A stretch of 64,000 bases of DNA, taken from NCBI GenBank assembly GCA_033060915.1, contig CM065398.1, positions 1,697,001-1,761,000 of the forward strand, written 5' to 3'. Of this stretch, positions 47,300 to 59,573 are shown piece by piece; the first letter of the stretch is position 1; each line of letters opens with the position of its first letter. The position numbers were made by a program, and so were the translations under genes. A model generated the notes under the pieces. That model did no database searches and was not told the DNA's origin. It saw only the letters and a program-made list of their open reading frames with translations. This DNA is from Euryodendron excelsum. Lineage: Eukaryota > Streptophyta > Magnoliopsida > Ericales > Pentaphylacaceae.

Positions 47300-47587
47300 G
47301 TGAGATGTCGGTATGCAAATAACCATGTGGAATTTGATGATAACCAATTGAAGGACCAATTTTCTTTTCCATTTGGATCACAAACATTTTTAAGTTCAAT
47401 CTCTCATTTCCTAGAGACAATAGCAAGCGGCGGACCACACAGTTTGGCTAGCCGCCAACACCCTCGAGTATGGTTGTTGCCTCCATTCAACGATGAATAT
47501 TGGAGAGAAAAATACTTGAGCCCTGAAGACTACTATGTTGCTCTGCAGCAAAAGTGGGTGGTTAGGGTGGAGGAACAAAGTCACTAG
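47300..47587 (+). CDS. Open frame of unknown origin, 95 residues
   Basis: ATG at 47303 region opens a frame with a mixed, protein-like composition (RVWLLPPFNDEYWREKYLSP near the middle, then EDYYVALQQKWVVRVEEQ). No family recognised. Downstream sequence to about 47800 has further coding-like stretches in other frames (EIVEASGRELTIKERTKAE), so this may be a decayed exon or transposon fragment. Confidence 0.25.
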   Translation: MRCRYANNHVEFDDNQLKDQFSFPFGSQTFLSSISHFLETIASGGPHSLASRQHPRVWLLPPFNDEYWREKYLSPEDYYVALQQKWVVRVEEQSH

Positions 47588-47590
47588 TCA

Positions 47591-49090
47591 CTGAACTGCA
47601 AACCCTCGAGATCATAATCCCTTGACGAAGGTTTCAAACAATACAGAGGAGAAACATAAAGGAGTATGAAGAAACAACAACAATGATAAAAATGGAGAGC
47701 AGCAAAATGCTTATGAGGCAATGCCGATACTTTATGCTCTAACTTGCCACTGAGATAGTAGAGGCTAGCGGGAGAGAACTCACAATCAAGGAGCGCACCA
47801 AGGCTGAAAAACAATGAAAAGTACCTATCCAACTACGAGATGTCATATGAGGATTGAGAGTTTAGTTGTCCATCACTATGTTATTTAGTATGCTATTTCC
47901 CATTTTCTATGTTTAGTCAGTAATTAATTAGTTTATCTACTATGCTATATCTTGTATATATATGTTATTTTCATTTGTAACGATAAATTTAGTAAAGAGA
48001 AGTTGATGGCTATATTACTAGCAATCATTGTATTCAACTACAATACGAAGTACATAGAAAATGGGAAATACCATACTGAGACAAACAGTATAAAGTACAA
48101 ATAGAAACATATCCACTACTAATACAATGCAAAGCCCATGTCTTAAACATTCTTTTCATTTGACTTGTTAATTTCTGATTGATATTTTTCGTCACTACTA
48201 ACTTACATATACATTGCCCGTCCACCCATACATCAATCTTGTTTCTTCTCATTTGCGGACTGAAGAAATGATCATTGTTAGTGATGCCTTGTCATTCTAT
48301 TAACTTCTTCACGAAAATGGTGCAATGCCATTTGTAACTCTTGAGGACTATTAAACGGCATATTCATGGCCCTCCGACGAGGGGATTGGAATGTGCACAC
48401 CTCGACATAGGTTTATCAAAACTTTAGCCTCCTTAATACGATATTGATACCCATCATACATTATGTTGACGGTGTTACATGAGTAGCGTTTTATCAGGAT
48501 CCAAAGGATACTCCCATTCATCATACCCAACCTAATAACGACTCGTTGCCTAAAAAATATCACTCACAGTGTATTTCATGTTTGAGTTGTATTATAATGG
48601 CCAAGCTCCATCTATGACCCACTCTTTATATAGGGCCATGTGATATAATTGTGACTTGTGAACCTCTGTGGAATCTCGTGAATGGAAAATGACTTTAATT
48701 GACCGCACTCAAGATGTATGCCAATTGGTGGTACTAGTCACATATGAAGGATGTGAATAGTCTCTGCAAGCTTATATAGGGCCGTGAACCACATAAATGT
48801 ATAGGTTTTTGAACTGCTTACGGGGTAGGGCTATGTCATATAATTATGACTTGTGAAGCACTTGAACTCATCAATGGAAGGTCTGGTGAACCTACTTGGC
48901 CTGTCTATGCATGTGAAGGATGTGACCTGTGAATCCTAAAGGCTAACAAAATAATTTGCAGTACATCAATTTTGTTATGTATGGATGTTGTAATGCATGA
49001 ATAAAACTAAGTTCAAATATAAGTACAATTAACTATTATCTTTAACACAAATGCAAATAAACCGTCACTACATGGCTAATAAGCCTCTAA
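47591..49090. other. Unassigned sequence 3' of the MULE
   Basis: Contains an imperfect two-copy repeat (48628-48770 and 48823-48935) with AGGGCCATGTGATATAATTG and TGTGAAGGATGTGA motifs. No gene recognised. Confidence 0.4.
48628..48935. repeat. Two-copy ~195-bp imperfect direct repeat
   Basis: AGGGC(C/T)ATGT(G/C)ATATAATT and GACTTGTGAA recur at 48634 and 48828, with GAAGGATGTGA further on in each copy. Confidence 0.5.
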
Positions 49091-49099
49091 TACACAAGT

Positions 49100-52000
49100 C
49101 AGGCAGTCTGCTGTGGACATTTATGTCTATCATGTCCTTATTCCTTACAAATACTGTAATGATTGGTTTGATGCTTCCTAGAGATGTCCATCTCATTGTG
49201 AATTCGTGTTGAGTTTGGACGACCAGATTTGGCTTCTCATCGACGGGTCAGATCAAGAATCACCTTAAGACCATCGTACGTAGCCCAATAATACTCGTGC
49301 ACCATCAGTTAAAAACAAGTTTCGTACACCCGAACATAAATGTTAATGTTATACTTATTTGCAACTACGAACCATGGTTGTTTGCCTAATTTTGCACAAA
49401 CTCGCAGCATGTGCGAACAAGGAAAATGATAGATGACCCATTTTCCGCACGAACATGATGGAGGAGTAAGACTAACCACCTGTTTGTTATTCCCTTTGGT
49501 GCCTGGCATTTTTGTATTACCCTCAGCGATACCCTGATTTCTGGAATTGGAACATGAAAACATGGTCGTTGTATTAGCCATTAAGAAGTATAAAAATGTA
49601 TCATTAAAACACAATTGTGATATTACCAATTAAAGATATTTATGCAATGACTGGCAGATCGAGCTTGATATAATTCTATCCGGTCTTGCACTTTGGTTGG
49701 GAACCTTAATCCCTTGGCTAAATCACACTCAATTTGTATTCATTTCTCATTAAAACCCTTTACCAGATGATAGAAGGTGACTTGAATACATGCAACTATG
49801 AAAAAGTTCCGTGCACCTCTTAAGACATTGTTAAAACACTCTAAATCATTTGTGGTTATAACTCCCCAACGATAACATCCATCATGTGCCAATGTCCACT
49901 TCTAAGATCCTCGCACAATTCATAGTACATATTCAGGTTTGACTTTTTATTTCTTCCATTACCATGTCAAACTTGCACACTTGATGGACATTTCTAGCTT
50001 TTCATATAAGATCTTTAACTTTAATGTTACTGTACTTCGAATTGTAATTACTACGAAAGTGCCTAAGGCAAAATCTATGGATTCTAGCTGGTTGGTCTCT
50101 TCGTGGTTTTTTCCATTCACGTTTGACCGCGCTCAATATGGTGGTATACCGATCAGATATCAAAGTGATCACCTGCCTCCCTAGAATAATAAGATGCCTG
50201 ATATGTTATATAAACCATGATCAATCACGATAGCACTATAAGTTAACTAATGCGAAAGCCAGGGAAAAGATTTTGTTTCTAACAATTCTCGTCGTAGCAA
50301 TCAGCATTACTTCTTTATATTTTTCATAAAGATGGGTATCGTCGATACATATCACTGGAGGGCTATACTTGAAACCTTCAATGCATGAACGAAATGCCCA
50401 AAATACTCTGTCGAGCATGACTTCACCTGGCGTACCAATGTCACATGTTTCTAAAATCACAGCCGTACTTGGGTTCCTAAACTCCAATGTTCTTGTGTAC
50501 TTTGGAAGCTTTTCGTACGACTCATCCCAATCCCCAAATACCATTGCAATGGCCTTTCTTTTACCAAGTCATGCTTTTTTATATGACACTGTGAACCCTT
50601 GATTTGTTGAAACACTCCAAACTATAGAGGCTATATTCCATCCTGGGCGTTCTTGTACACCATAACAAACGAAGAATGTCGCTTTACCAAGGGAGAGCAT
50701 CATTACATAATATTATCTATCTTAGTTTATATTTAAATCTCATAGCAACTTATTGCAACTTGTGTCATAATTACATGTGCAATGAATGTCAAATCAAGCA
50801 TGGGGCAATCCAAACTGTCCATCGTATGTAAACCTAGGTATTGCATGATCTTAAAGAAAGTGTGCTTCTTTTTCAAAGGCGCATGCAGCTTCCACAGGCA
50901 ATTGAAAGAGCACCTAACACTCCAAAATTTTTTATTTATTTCTACAACATAATAATGTTTTCTTTTCTTCACATGATACCACTTACATGCACTGATTACT
51001 GCATTCTTATCTTTGAAAATTATCCTTTTTTCAAACTTTGGATTAGCATCTGACCATATCCGACCATGAGAATATAAATCTCGACTAGCTATGGTATCAT
51101 CTACCCCATCTAAGTTTGTAAAAAAGGGGCCTAGAGTGTTACTTAAATCAGCAGAGTTGACTTGTGTTGACCCAAAAGGCAACCCAAGAGGCAAGTGAAT
51201 TAGGTTTTTTGAAGATTAATGGAAATTAAGATTAATTAAAACTAATCTAATCAATCTAACTGTGATCAATATATATATAATGCAATGTAATCAAAAGAAG
51301 AATGGAAACAAAGTAATAGAAGGCACACCGAGAATTACCGAAGTTCAACCACAATCCGTGGTCTACGTCCTCACCCCAAGATCCCATTGAAATCTTCCTC
51401 CACTATGTAATCTCCAATTACAAATGGATGCTAATTGATCAAGTGCTCAGCTCACTATTTACACAAGAACTTTTTCCCAAGTTCTTCAGCCACCAAGTGG
51501 TTTTGTTTAAGATCCACTCAAACTTACAAGAGTTTTTCTTCTACAAGAGAACTCTCAAACTCTCACTTACAAGTGTATAAAGATATGCAAACGATTTTAT
51601 AAACTCTCTATCAAGAGTGGATTGAACAATAAAAGCTCACACAGTGAAGACAAGGAGAATGTTCAGATTTTTCAGTTTGATCAGTTAGTGGATGTTGGTT
51701 TCTTGTCTCTCTTTTTGTATAAATGTAGTTAAAAGCTTGTATATAAACCCTTATATTGATTTCGTCTGTTGGAGGTTGTTAGGGCTCATTTGATGCAAGT
51801 CTAGTCCGTTATAACGTTAGAAAAACTAGTCGTTATTTTTTAAGAGTCGACACTAGGCTTAAAGTGTCTACTCATCTGGTCTACATTTTACAGATGTTGT
51901 CCAGTGTCTCCATATGTCGACTCATTGATCATTATGTCTTCAAGTTATTTTGCTTTTGTCTTCATGGGTCGACTCCTCATTTCCATGTATCGACTCATTA

Positions 52001-53860
52001 CACAGAAATCTTGCTTCTATCTTCATGTGTAGATTCTTTATACTCATGGGTTGACTTATTGATCATTCTGTCTTCAAGTTTTTGCTTCTGTCTTCATGTG
52101 TCGACTCTTCATTTCCATGAGTCGACTCATTTTCCAAAAATCTTCATTCTGTCTTCCAATGATCAATTTCATCTTCAACAATATTATAAGATCTTCAAAG
52201 AGTATTCTCTTTGGGGTATTATGATCAATCAAAGTCTTCAACTCATCATAGTTATCTTCTATTTAATTTAGATTGAATCAATCATTTAATATTCATCTTT
52301 TCTTAACTTCCAAACTGTCAGGACTTCACTTTATCAATGTTGATCTCTTCTTCTCTGTTGCCGAGCTTTCTCCTTCATGTAGAGCTTTCTCTTTCATTGC
52401 TGATTTATTCTCTTTGCTAGCAATTTTTCTTTCTTCTTTAGGATCACTTCAATAAGACTTTTATAAGCTTGATGAAGTCTTTTCATACATATTGTCTTCA
52501 TTAATTCCTTACATCTTAGAAGAATTCTTTGCTTGGATTCTTTGTAGAGATCATGCAATCAAGATGAATTTTCTTCTCAGGCAACTTCAATCGCATTATC
52601 TTGAATTGATCTTTGCACACTTGATAAAGTCTTTATTTGAACACCTTCAATCTTTTTTAGTGCAAGTCAACTTCATTGAGTCTATGCATACCTGATGAGA
52701 ACTTTATTTGAACACCTTCAATCTCTTTGAATGCAAATCATTTGTTTGAAGTAGAAATAAGTGTCATTGCTCTGTTTGGTTCATTTCAAAACTCTTAGAT
52801 TCCATTACTTGATCCTAAGCTTGTTGTGCATTCACTTTAATATGTATTAGACTTAAGGTTGAATTTTAAGTCTAAATTATAAACTTTATTAATCTGCACA
52901 CTAAGTAAATGCATTAGTAAAATAACACAAGGTTTGGTTATCATCAAAATTAACATGGGGATCAACCTTGAGCTAACAACTTGTTCATGTCCATCATCAT
53001 TAGAGCTAGAATTTGCTTCATTTATCAATAAAGCATCAAGATTTTCATCTGATTTGTCCGACTGAACACCTAGATTGTTTATAATTGGATCTATTTCTAT
53101 CAGTCTCTTAATGTCATCTAAGCCAACAAGTCGTTCTACGGGATCCATACTTGCACTAGAACCTCTCGCCTCTATGCATCCCCCTAGGTTCAAAACATAT
53201 TATAGGTAAGGTGTTGGTGGACTATGAAAGTCATGAAATTGTTCAAAATCACCCAGGTACTGCGAGTAAGTCTTAAATGGGCTAAAAAGGTTAAACATTC
53301 GTTTCCCCATCGCATTTTATGGTATTGCACTCTGACTATTCTGGCCAAATGTAATCGTTCCACTAAATGTCCCCAATATCGATATATCACCCCCTGACCG
53401 GAGTTGACCGTACGAATGGACATCTCCCCATATCACATCAGAACAACTGAAACTAGTAGTCATTCTGCTCCCTTACGTCACAACGTATATTTCAACATAA
53501 TGTAAGTTAGGATATCTCGAAGGGAGATCTAGGATAGTCTGTAATGTCCCATTATCATTGATTGGCAATTTTTTATATATCATTACTTCACCATTTCATC
53601 TGTAAGGGTATTTACGTATGAACTTCAAATTTAATTATTCTCCATGCTAAGCCATCTTGGGCATAATCATGTCCCGTAATCCACTAAGTAAGGTTCTTAG
53701 TTTTACAGTATAACATCTACTAGCCTCTATATCATATGCTATATGTCTTGCCCACTTCTAATCAGGTGTCATTAACAACATCTTAAGGTAAATGTGATTG
53801 CATAGGTTATCAACTTGTGAACGATACATTATAACAATCCCAAAGATAAGAATCTTATAA
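49100..53860 (-). pseudogene. MULE (MuDR-type) transposase, interrupted by a solo LTR
   Basis: Read on the minus strand: an N-terminal region from about 53860 (PYRWNGEV-like, LPSRYPNLHYVEIYVVT at 53480-53530, SIRTVNSGQG); an acidic linker (53193-52984); then, across the LTR, the MuDR domain (KFEKRIIFKDKNAVISACKW, FWSVRCSFNCLWKLHAPLKK; 51050-50870); the DDE transposase domain with SPPVICIDDTHLYEKYKEVM (50300-50345); a SWIM zinc finger CSCGKWVIYHFPCSH (49440-49400); and a CCHC knuckle near 49130-49170. The order is that of plant Mutator-like transposases. Several stops and frameshifts make it inactive. Terminal inverted repeats were not identified. Confidence 0.85.
51165..52978 (-). mobile_element. 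Solo LTR (1814 bp) inside the MULE transposase
   Basis: Plus-strand ends are TGTTGACCCAAAAGG and GAGCTAACA, flanked by ACTTG at 51160-51164 and 52979-52983. On the minus strand it starts TGTTAGCTCAAGG. TTTATATA on the minus strand is at 51740-51747. Short repeats with TGTCGACTC/CATGAGTCGACTC lie at 51840-52130. It is a relative of the LTR at 43322-45545, with which it shares the 51210-51640 type region. Confidence 0.9.
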
Positions 53861-54340
53861 GAATTAAACAACATCATTATTTATTAAACCATCCCATAAT
53901 CACCATACATACGTAAGGAAGGCTACTAGTCCAAATTCATAATATTTACAAGACCATAACGTAAATATTTACGAGACCATAATGTAAACAAACTCCAAAA
54001 GACTCTTATCCAGTGTACAACATGTACAAAAACTATGATTGAACAAGAAGAGCTCTCCATAGCTCAATAATTTGTCAACAACAGTAGTGGACTGGACTTC
54101 ACTATCTTACCTGCAAAATAACTTATATGGGTGTGAGCTACTATCAAAGTGCTCACTAAGATAATCAAACTCGTAAAAAATGAATGATAGATAAATATTG
54201 CATCAATCACCAATAGATAATCCACCATCATCAATGAGAAGTGCCTCATGTAATACAATGGCTCTTTGTGATGCAATATCTGATGTCACCATATATAAGC
54301 GTGCTGCTTTGATAATATTTTCCAATTTATGGTTGACAAG
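53861..54340. other. Unassigned sequence
   Basis: No gene recognised. A duplicated short motif TTACGAGACCATAA/TTACAAGACCATAA lies at 53945-53985. Confidence 0.4.
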
Positions 54341-55405
54341 TTATTTAAAATGTCCCACATCGACTAAACTTTAAGTTAGTCACACATTGACTTAACTTTC
54401 ACTAGTGCAATGCAAGTTATGCACATAATATATGTTGTATGCGATGTCACCTTATAATCCAATAATCAACACTAAGATTGATAATAAGACATTCAATTCA
54501 ATAAGAGTAAGAATATCTTAAACTCCCACCTCAATTTGCTATATAAAGTAAGGTTTATTCTCTTCTTTGGTGGAATTGGAGTGTCTTTAACCGTTTCCGA
54601 ACTTATCACACACCACCACATCAAATTTATGAAATATATGCATAATCAGTACATCTTCATGACCTATAAGGCATAAATATAAGAAATGATATATCAATGA
54701 CACATTAGAAACTCAATGAGAAGTGTTAGTACTTGTATATTGGTGTTAAACTCATCTAACGCGACATATAAAGGTATCATGTAACACAAAGGACAAACCA
54801 GGCCAAAGGACTACGCTAGTGCGCCCTCTAGGCGTGCCCTGGCCAAAGGATTGTTCCACAAGGTGCCCTCCTGGTTCCCAATTGCTCCCCTCCCAGAGGA
54901 GTGCGCCATTAGGCACCCTCTAAGCATGCTAGTGCATCTCCTCTCCCCTTAGTCCGAAATTGATGTTTTGAAACATGGTTTTAGGCTCCCTTCTTGCTAT
55001 CCCAACACAATTCTAAGCCCTCTGAAGCCTATAATGAAGTTCTAAAGTCTCAAACAAGACTTCTAGACGTCAACACATGCACACCATGCAAGATTATAGG
55101 TTTCCACCTTGAACTGCAACATCTTGGACTTTAATTCTCCATTCTCAGACTAGAAAGTCTTCTGTATGCAACAATCAATAGAAATGCATACAAACAAGCA
55201 TGAACTTGAGATTCCTCACCTCAAACTATGGATGCACAACTTCTCCCTTTAATTTCCTCTTCTTCTCTTCTTTTCTCTCATTTTTCTCTCATTTTCTCTC
55301 ACTTTCTCCTTTACCAAATATAAGTTACTATGCAAGCTCCTCCTTTCCCCTTTCCTCCCATGACTTGATGCACACAATAGATACGAGCTGTATCTAATCA
55401 CACAC

Positions 55406-55495
<90 letters not shown>

Positions 55496-55848
55496 CTAGC
55501 AATGAAGCACACACCTCACACGCACACACCTTATGCACATGCCTTGGTGGCTTGCATGCACAAGCACACCTAGCACCTCCTTACTTCACCCCACACCACT
55601 AATCCACATCATTAGCATAATTAAGCATGCTTATGATAATTAATCATCATTGACATAAAGCTAAGCATGAAGATTAATTTATCTAATTAATCATGGAATA
55701 AACTAATTAATCATGCTTAAAATACATCAATCCTCATATGACATGCTCTCATTAAAACGTGTCAATCAAGTTCCTTGATTAAGGAAATAATGCACTACTA
55801 AGTATGCATTTAAGCTAAACCTGAAGCTTAGCAAGTTAGGGTCTCACA
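54341..55848 (-). repeat. Probable 3' LTR of a Ty3-gypsy element (left limit uncertain)
   Basis: On the minus strand TGTGAGACCCTAACTTGC starts at 55848, directly after a purine tract (AAAGAAGGGAAGAT), itself 20 bases after the end of a gypsy pol remnant. That order identifies a 3' LTR. I cannot fix the other end; 54341 is a guess from a change in composition. The (AC)n run at 55409-55492 lies inside. Confidence 0.5.
55409..55492. repeat. (AC)42 microsatellite
   Basis: An 84-bp uninterrupted AC run. Minus-strand open frame here is poly(Cys-Val) and not a gene. Confidence 0.95.
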
Positions 55849-55882
55849 AATCTTCCCTTCTTTAAAAATTTAGTCTTGAAAT

Positions 55883-56990
55883 TCACTTACCAGGCCAGAA
55901 TAGATATGGATACTGATTCCGCATTGACTCCTCACTCTCCCATGTGGCCTCCTCAACTGAATGACTTCTCCATGATACTTTTACCTATAGTACAACCTTG
56001 TTACGTAGAACTTAATCTCTTCAATCCAGAATCTGAACAGGTTCTTCTATATAAGACAAGTCATTCTCTAATTCAATCAGTTGTTGAGTCAATATATGTG
56101 ACAGATCTGGTATATATTTTCGTAACATAAACACACCGAAGACATCATGTAACTTAGACATTTTTGAAGGTAAGTCCAATCGATAAGTCATAGCACCAAT
56201 TCTCTCAACAATAGCATATGGTTCAATATACCTTGGACTTAGTTTACCTTTCTTCCCAAATCTCAATATAACTTTCCAAAGAGAGACTTTAAAGAACACT
56301 TGGTCACTCTCATCAAATTCTAATTCTCTTCTTCTGTTATCTGCCTAGCTTTTCTATCTACTGTATGCCACTTTCAAATGTTCTTGAACAACTTTGATTT
56401 TCTCAGTTGTATCTTGAATTATTTCCAGACCCAATAGCTGTTTCTCACCTATATCACTTTAACAAATTCGAGTCTTGCACTGTCGCCCATACAAAGTTTC
56501 AAATGGAGTCATCCCAATGCTGGGTTAATAACTATTATTGTATGCAAACTCTATTAAAACTAAATGTTCATCCCAATTCCCTTTAAAATCAAGCACGCAA
56601 GCTCTCAACATATCCTCCAAAGTCTGAATAACCCTCTCCAGTTGTCCATCGGTTTGAGGATAAAATGTTGTACTGAACTTTAGAGTAGTCCCCATAGCTT
56701 ATTGTAAACTAGGCCAAAATCTATAAGTAAATTTTGGATCCCTATCTGCAACTATGGATACTAGAGTCCCATGTAAACGAATAATCTCATCAACGTATAG
56801 TCTAGCACACCCTGTCAATAGAATAAGTAGTCTTGACAGGTAGAAAATGTGTTGACTTAGTTAATCAATCCACAATCACCCATATAAAGTCAAATTCACT
56901 TTGAGTCTTAGGTAGTCCTACCAAAATAAGTAGCCTTAACAAAATATTTAGAAAAGTGAACAAAATGAGAGATTTCGCATTCTTCCTTAT
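55883..56990 (-). pseudogene. Ty3-gypsy integrase and C-terminal remnant
   Basis: The minus strand reads FGKKGKLSPRYIEPYAIVER and MTYRLDLPSKMSKLHDVF, then MLRKYIPDLSHIL and a stretch ending near HSVEEATWE and YPYLF before the stop at 55883. Upstream, with frequent shifts, come integrase-core pieces (a WVIVDRLTKS-like piece near 56880, and HPQTDGQ-like sequence near 56640). This is the C-terminal part of a gypsy pol. RT is not present in the window, so the element is truncated near 56990. Confidence 0.8.
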
Positions 56991-57786
56991 TTTATTTTTG
57001 TGTTTTTTTACCCTCAGTTTTCTCTAACAACCAAATATACCATGTAATTTAATTTTCTTTTCCCTTTCGTTTTCCTCTACCAAATCCTTGATCCAAGCAC
57101 AACATAAGGCATCATCAAGGTACGTATGTACCTAATCAGTAGTTAACATTCATGTAAAAACATTTTCTATTGTACTAAAAGAGAGGTGGTTGATCCATGT
57201 AGCCTGTATAGGAGTGAATTTCAAAGAGTATGAAAGAAAAGATGAGTTGAGCTCAAGGAGCTTTGAAAAAACACTAAAGATCGATGTAGTACAAAAAAAT
57301 TCTACCGACAGGTTACACATATGGTGGTTGTAGCTTTTTTTCTCTACTTCCGAATATAGATGACAATGGAATTTGGAAGTTGAAAACATGGGATCACAAA
57401 ATCCTAGTATTTGTTGTTGTGGCGCCTCCAATATTTAGTTACTGGGAGTCCCAGTTTGATATCTTCTGTAAAAGCCAATCGTTGTTGACAACTCCGACAT
57501 TATCAGATTTGTTATTAGCAAGGTGAGAACGGATAGAACAATATTGACATTGAGGATTAAACCATCATAAAGTTTGTTCTTTTCTTTCCTATACAGCATT
57601 TTTTTTGGGCAATGAAAAAATAATGCTAGACGAATTTCTAAGGACCTTCGAACCACAATTATGTTTTAAATAAATAAATAAAAAATCTCTTTGCACGGTG
57701 CCTTTGTAAATACATTTTAACTCTATCTTAAAACGTGCAAATAGTGTTGGCACCTTGGCAATGGAATATCTTCATATTGAACTTGT
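56991..57786. other. Unassigned AT-rich sequence
   Basis: No recognisable gene or element; the short minus-strand frames at 57150-57656 carry no known domain. Confidence 0.4.
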
Positions 57787-57792
57787 GGGGGT

Positions 57793-58280
<488 letters not shown>

Positions 58281-58281
58281 G

Positions 58282-58468
58282 GACCGTTTGGTGAAGCTTA
58301 ATTTGAGCATTTTTCAAGTTGGCTTAAGCCAATTATTTTTGGCTTTTTTACTTTTATAAGTTAGGATAACAAAAAAAAATAAAACTAAAAAAAATTATAC
58401 TGTTTTGCTTAAAAACAAAAAATGTTAACCTGAAAAAAAAACTTGACAAAAAGCCCTACCAAACGGAC
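58282..58468. mobile_element. Tourist-like MITE relative (about 187 bp)
   Basis: GACCGTTTGGTG at the left and CTACCAAACGGAC at the right are inverted repeats. The interior has ACTTGACAAAAAGC near the right end, as does the MITE at 10882-11094. No clear TTA duplication, so the exact ends are uncertain. Confidence 0.5.
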
Positions 58469-58479
58469 GGGCACGAATA

Positions 58480-59240
58480 TTTCAAAGTCAATCCTTCCAA
58501 AGTTCTCACATGGCCATTTCTTGCAAACAAAACAGAGGGTTGGTCTAAACGGTTAATCATTCCCTACATTTCTTGAAGTGATTAGATAGGCTCTCCCACA
58601 TTGGGAGAGTTTGGGTGTGCATTGCTTTAAAAACCTTTTGCACCTTTTTTTGTGTTTATGTGTTGGGTTTGGTTACCTGAAAAAAAGAACTAGTTCTTCG
58701 GACCGCGACACCTTCCTCCGGTCTTTGAACTTGTCATGTGGGGAGGGTGTTTTGGTCTAGGACCGCCGGAGGGTTTCCTATTGGGTTGACTCTCCCACAT
58801 CCGGAGAGTTTGGGTATGCGTTACTTTAAAAACTTTTTTACCACCTCTAATTTTTAACGAGTTGTGTTGGGTTTGGTTACTTCCGAGAAAAAAAAATTTG
58901 AAGTCATTAGATAATACTTTACATTGAATATTGCAGGTCAACCCTTCTAAAAGTTTTCACAGGGCCTTGCTTGCAACCAAAAGAGAGGGTTTGTCTAAAG
59001 GGCTAATCACTCACCCCAGTTCTTGAAGATAATTAAATATTACTTTGAATACTTCAAAGTCAACCCTTCCAAAAGTTCTCATGTGTATATATACATGTGT
59101 GCGAGGACTTTTGGCAAAGCTTGCTTAGTTGGAAGGGAGGCTTTTTTTTTTTTTTTTTTTTTTTTTTTTTCTATGGGGCTAATCATTCACCCATTTCATA
59201 AAGAGCACACATAATACTTAGATATATATATATATATATA
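58480..59240. repeat. Diverged duplicated repeats upstream of the rhodanese gene
   Basis: A unit with AAGTCAACCCTTCCAAAAGTTCTC, GCTTGC and GGGCTAATCA occurs at 58482-58570, 58925-59010 and 59055-59195. A second unit with CTCTCCCACATTGGGAGAG (a perfect-looking hairpin) and GTTGGGTTTGGTTAC occurs at 58588-58680 and 58788-58885. A T28 run is at 59143-59170 and a TA run at 59222-59244. The short frame at 58690-58941 is not supported. Confidence 0.6.
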
Positions 59241-59465
59241 TATATTTATACATATGGTCAATGTCAATAAGGTGATGTCATACCATTTTGTATTACATTA
59301 TTGCATTTTCAAGCTCCAGAAAAATGTTCGGATGGGAAGATTACAAACAGGAGCTCCACTAAATTTAGGTAATATAAATTTAATATGAATGTCAGACCTC
59401 TGGGTATAAATTTAATGTAAATTTAGATCAATTTAACTAACAGACCTTTGGGTATTGTGAGCTAA

Positions 59466-59474
59466 TATATAAAG
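59466..59474 (+). promoter_or_regulatory. TATA box of the rhodanese gene
   Basis: TATATAAAG lies 100 bases before the ATG at 59574, predicting a start of transcription near 59500 and a leader of about 75 bases. Confidence 0.6.
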
Positions 59475-59573
59475 CAAGTAGTCCCTTATAATGGTGTACG
59501 TCTTCCTACTCAAGCCTGAGGACAGAACTGAGAAGAACTCCTACGGTCATCCATACCCAGGCAAAGTCATTTC

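Noticed and set aside
55249..55512. Cys-Val repeat frame
   Set aside because: Translation of the (AC)n microsatellite.
58690..58941. Minus-strand 83-codon frame upstream of the rhodanese gene
   Set aside because: It runs across duplicated repeat units and has no known domain.
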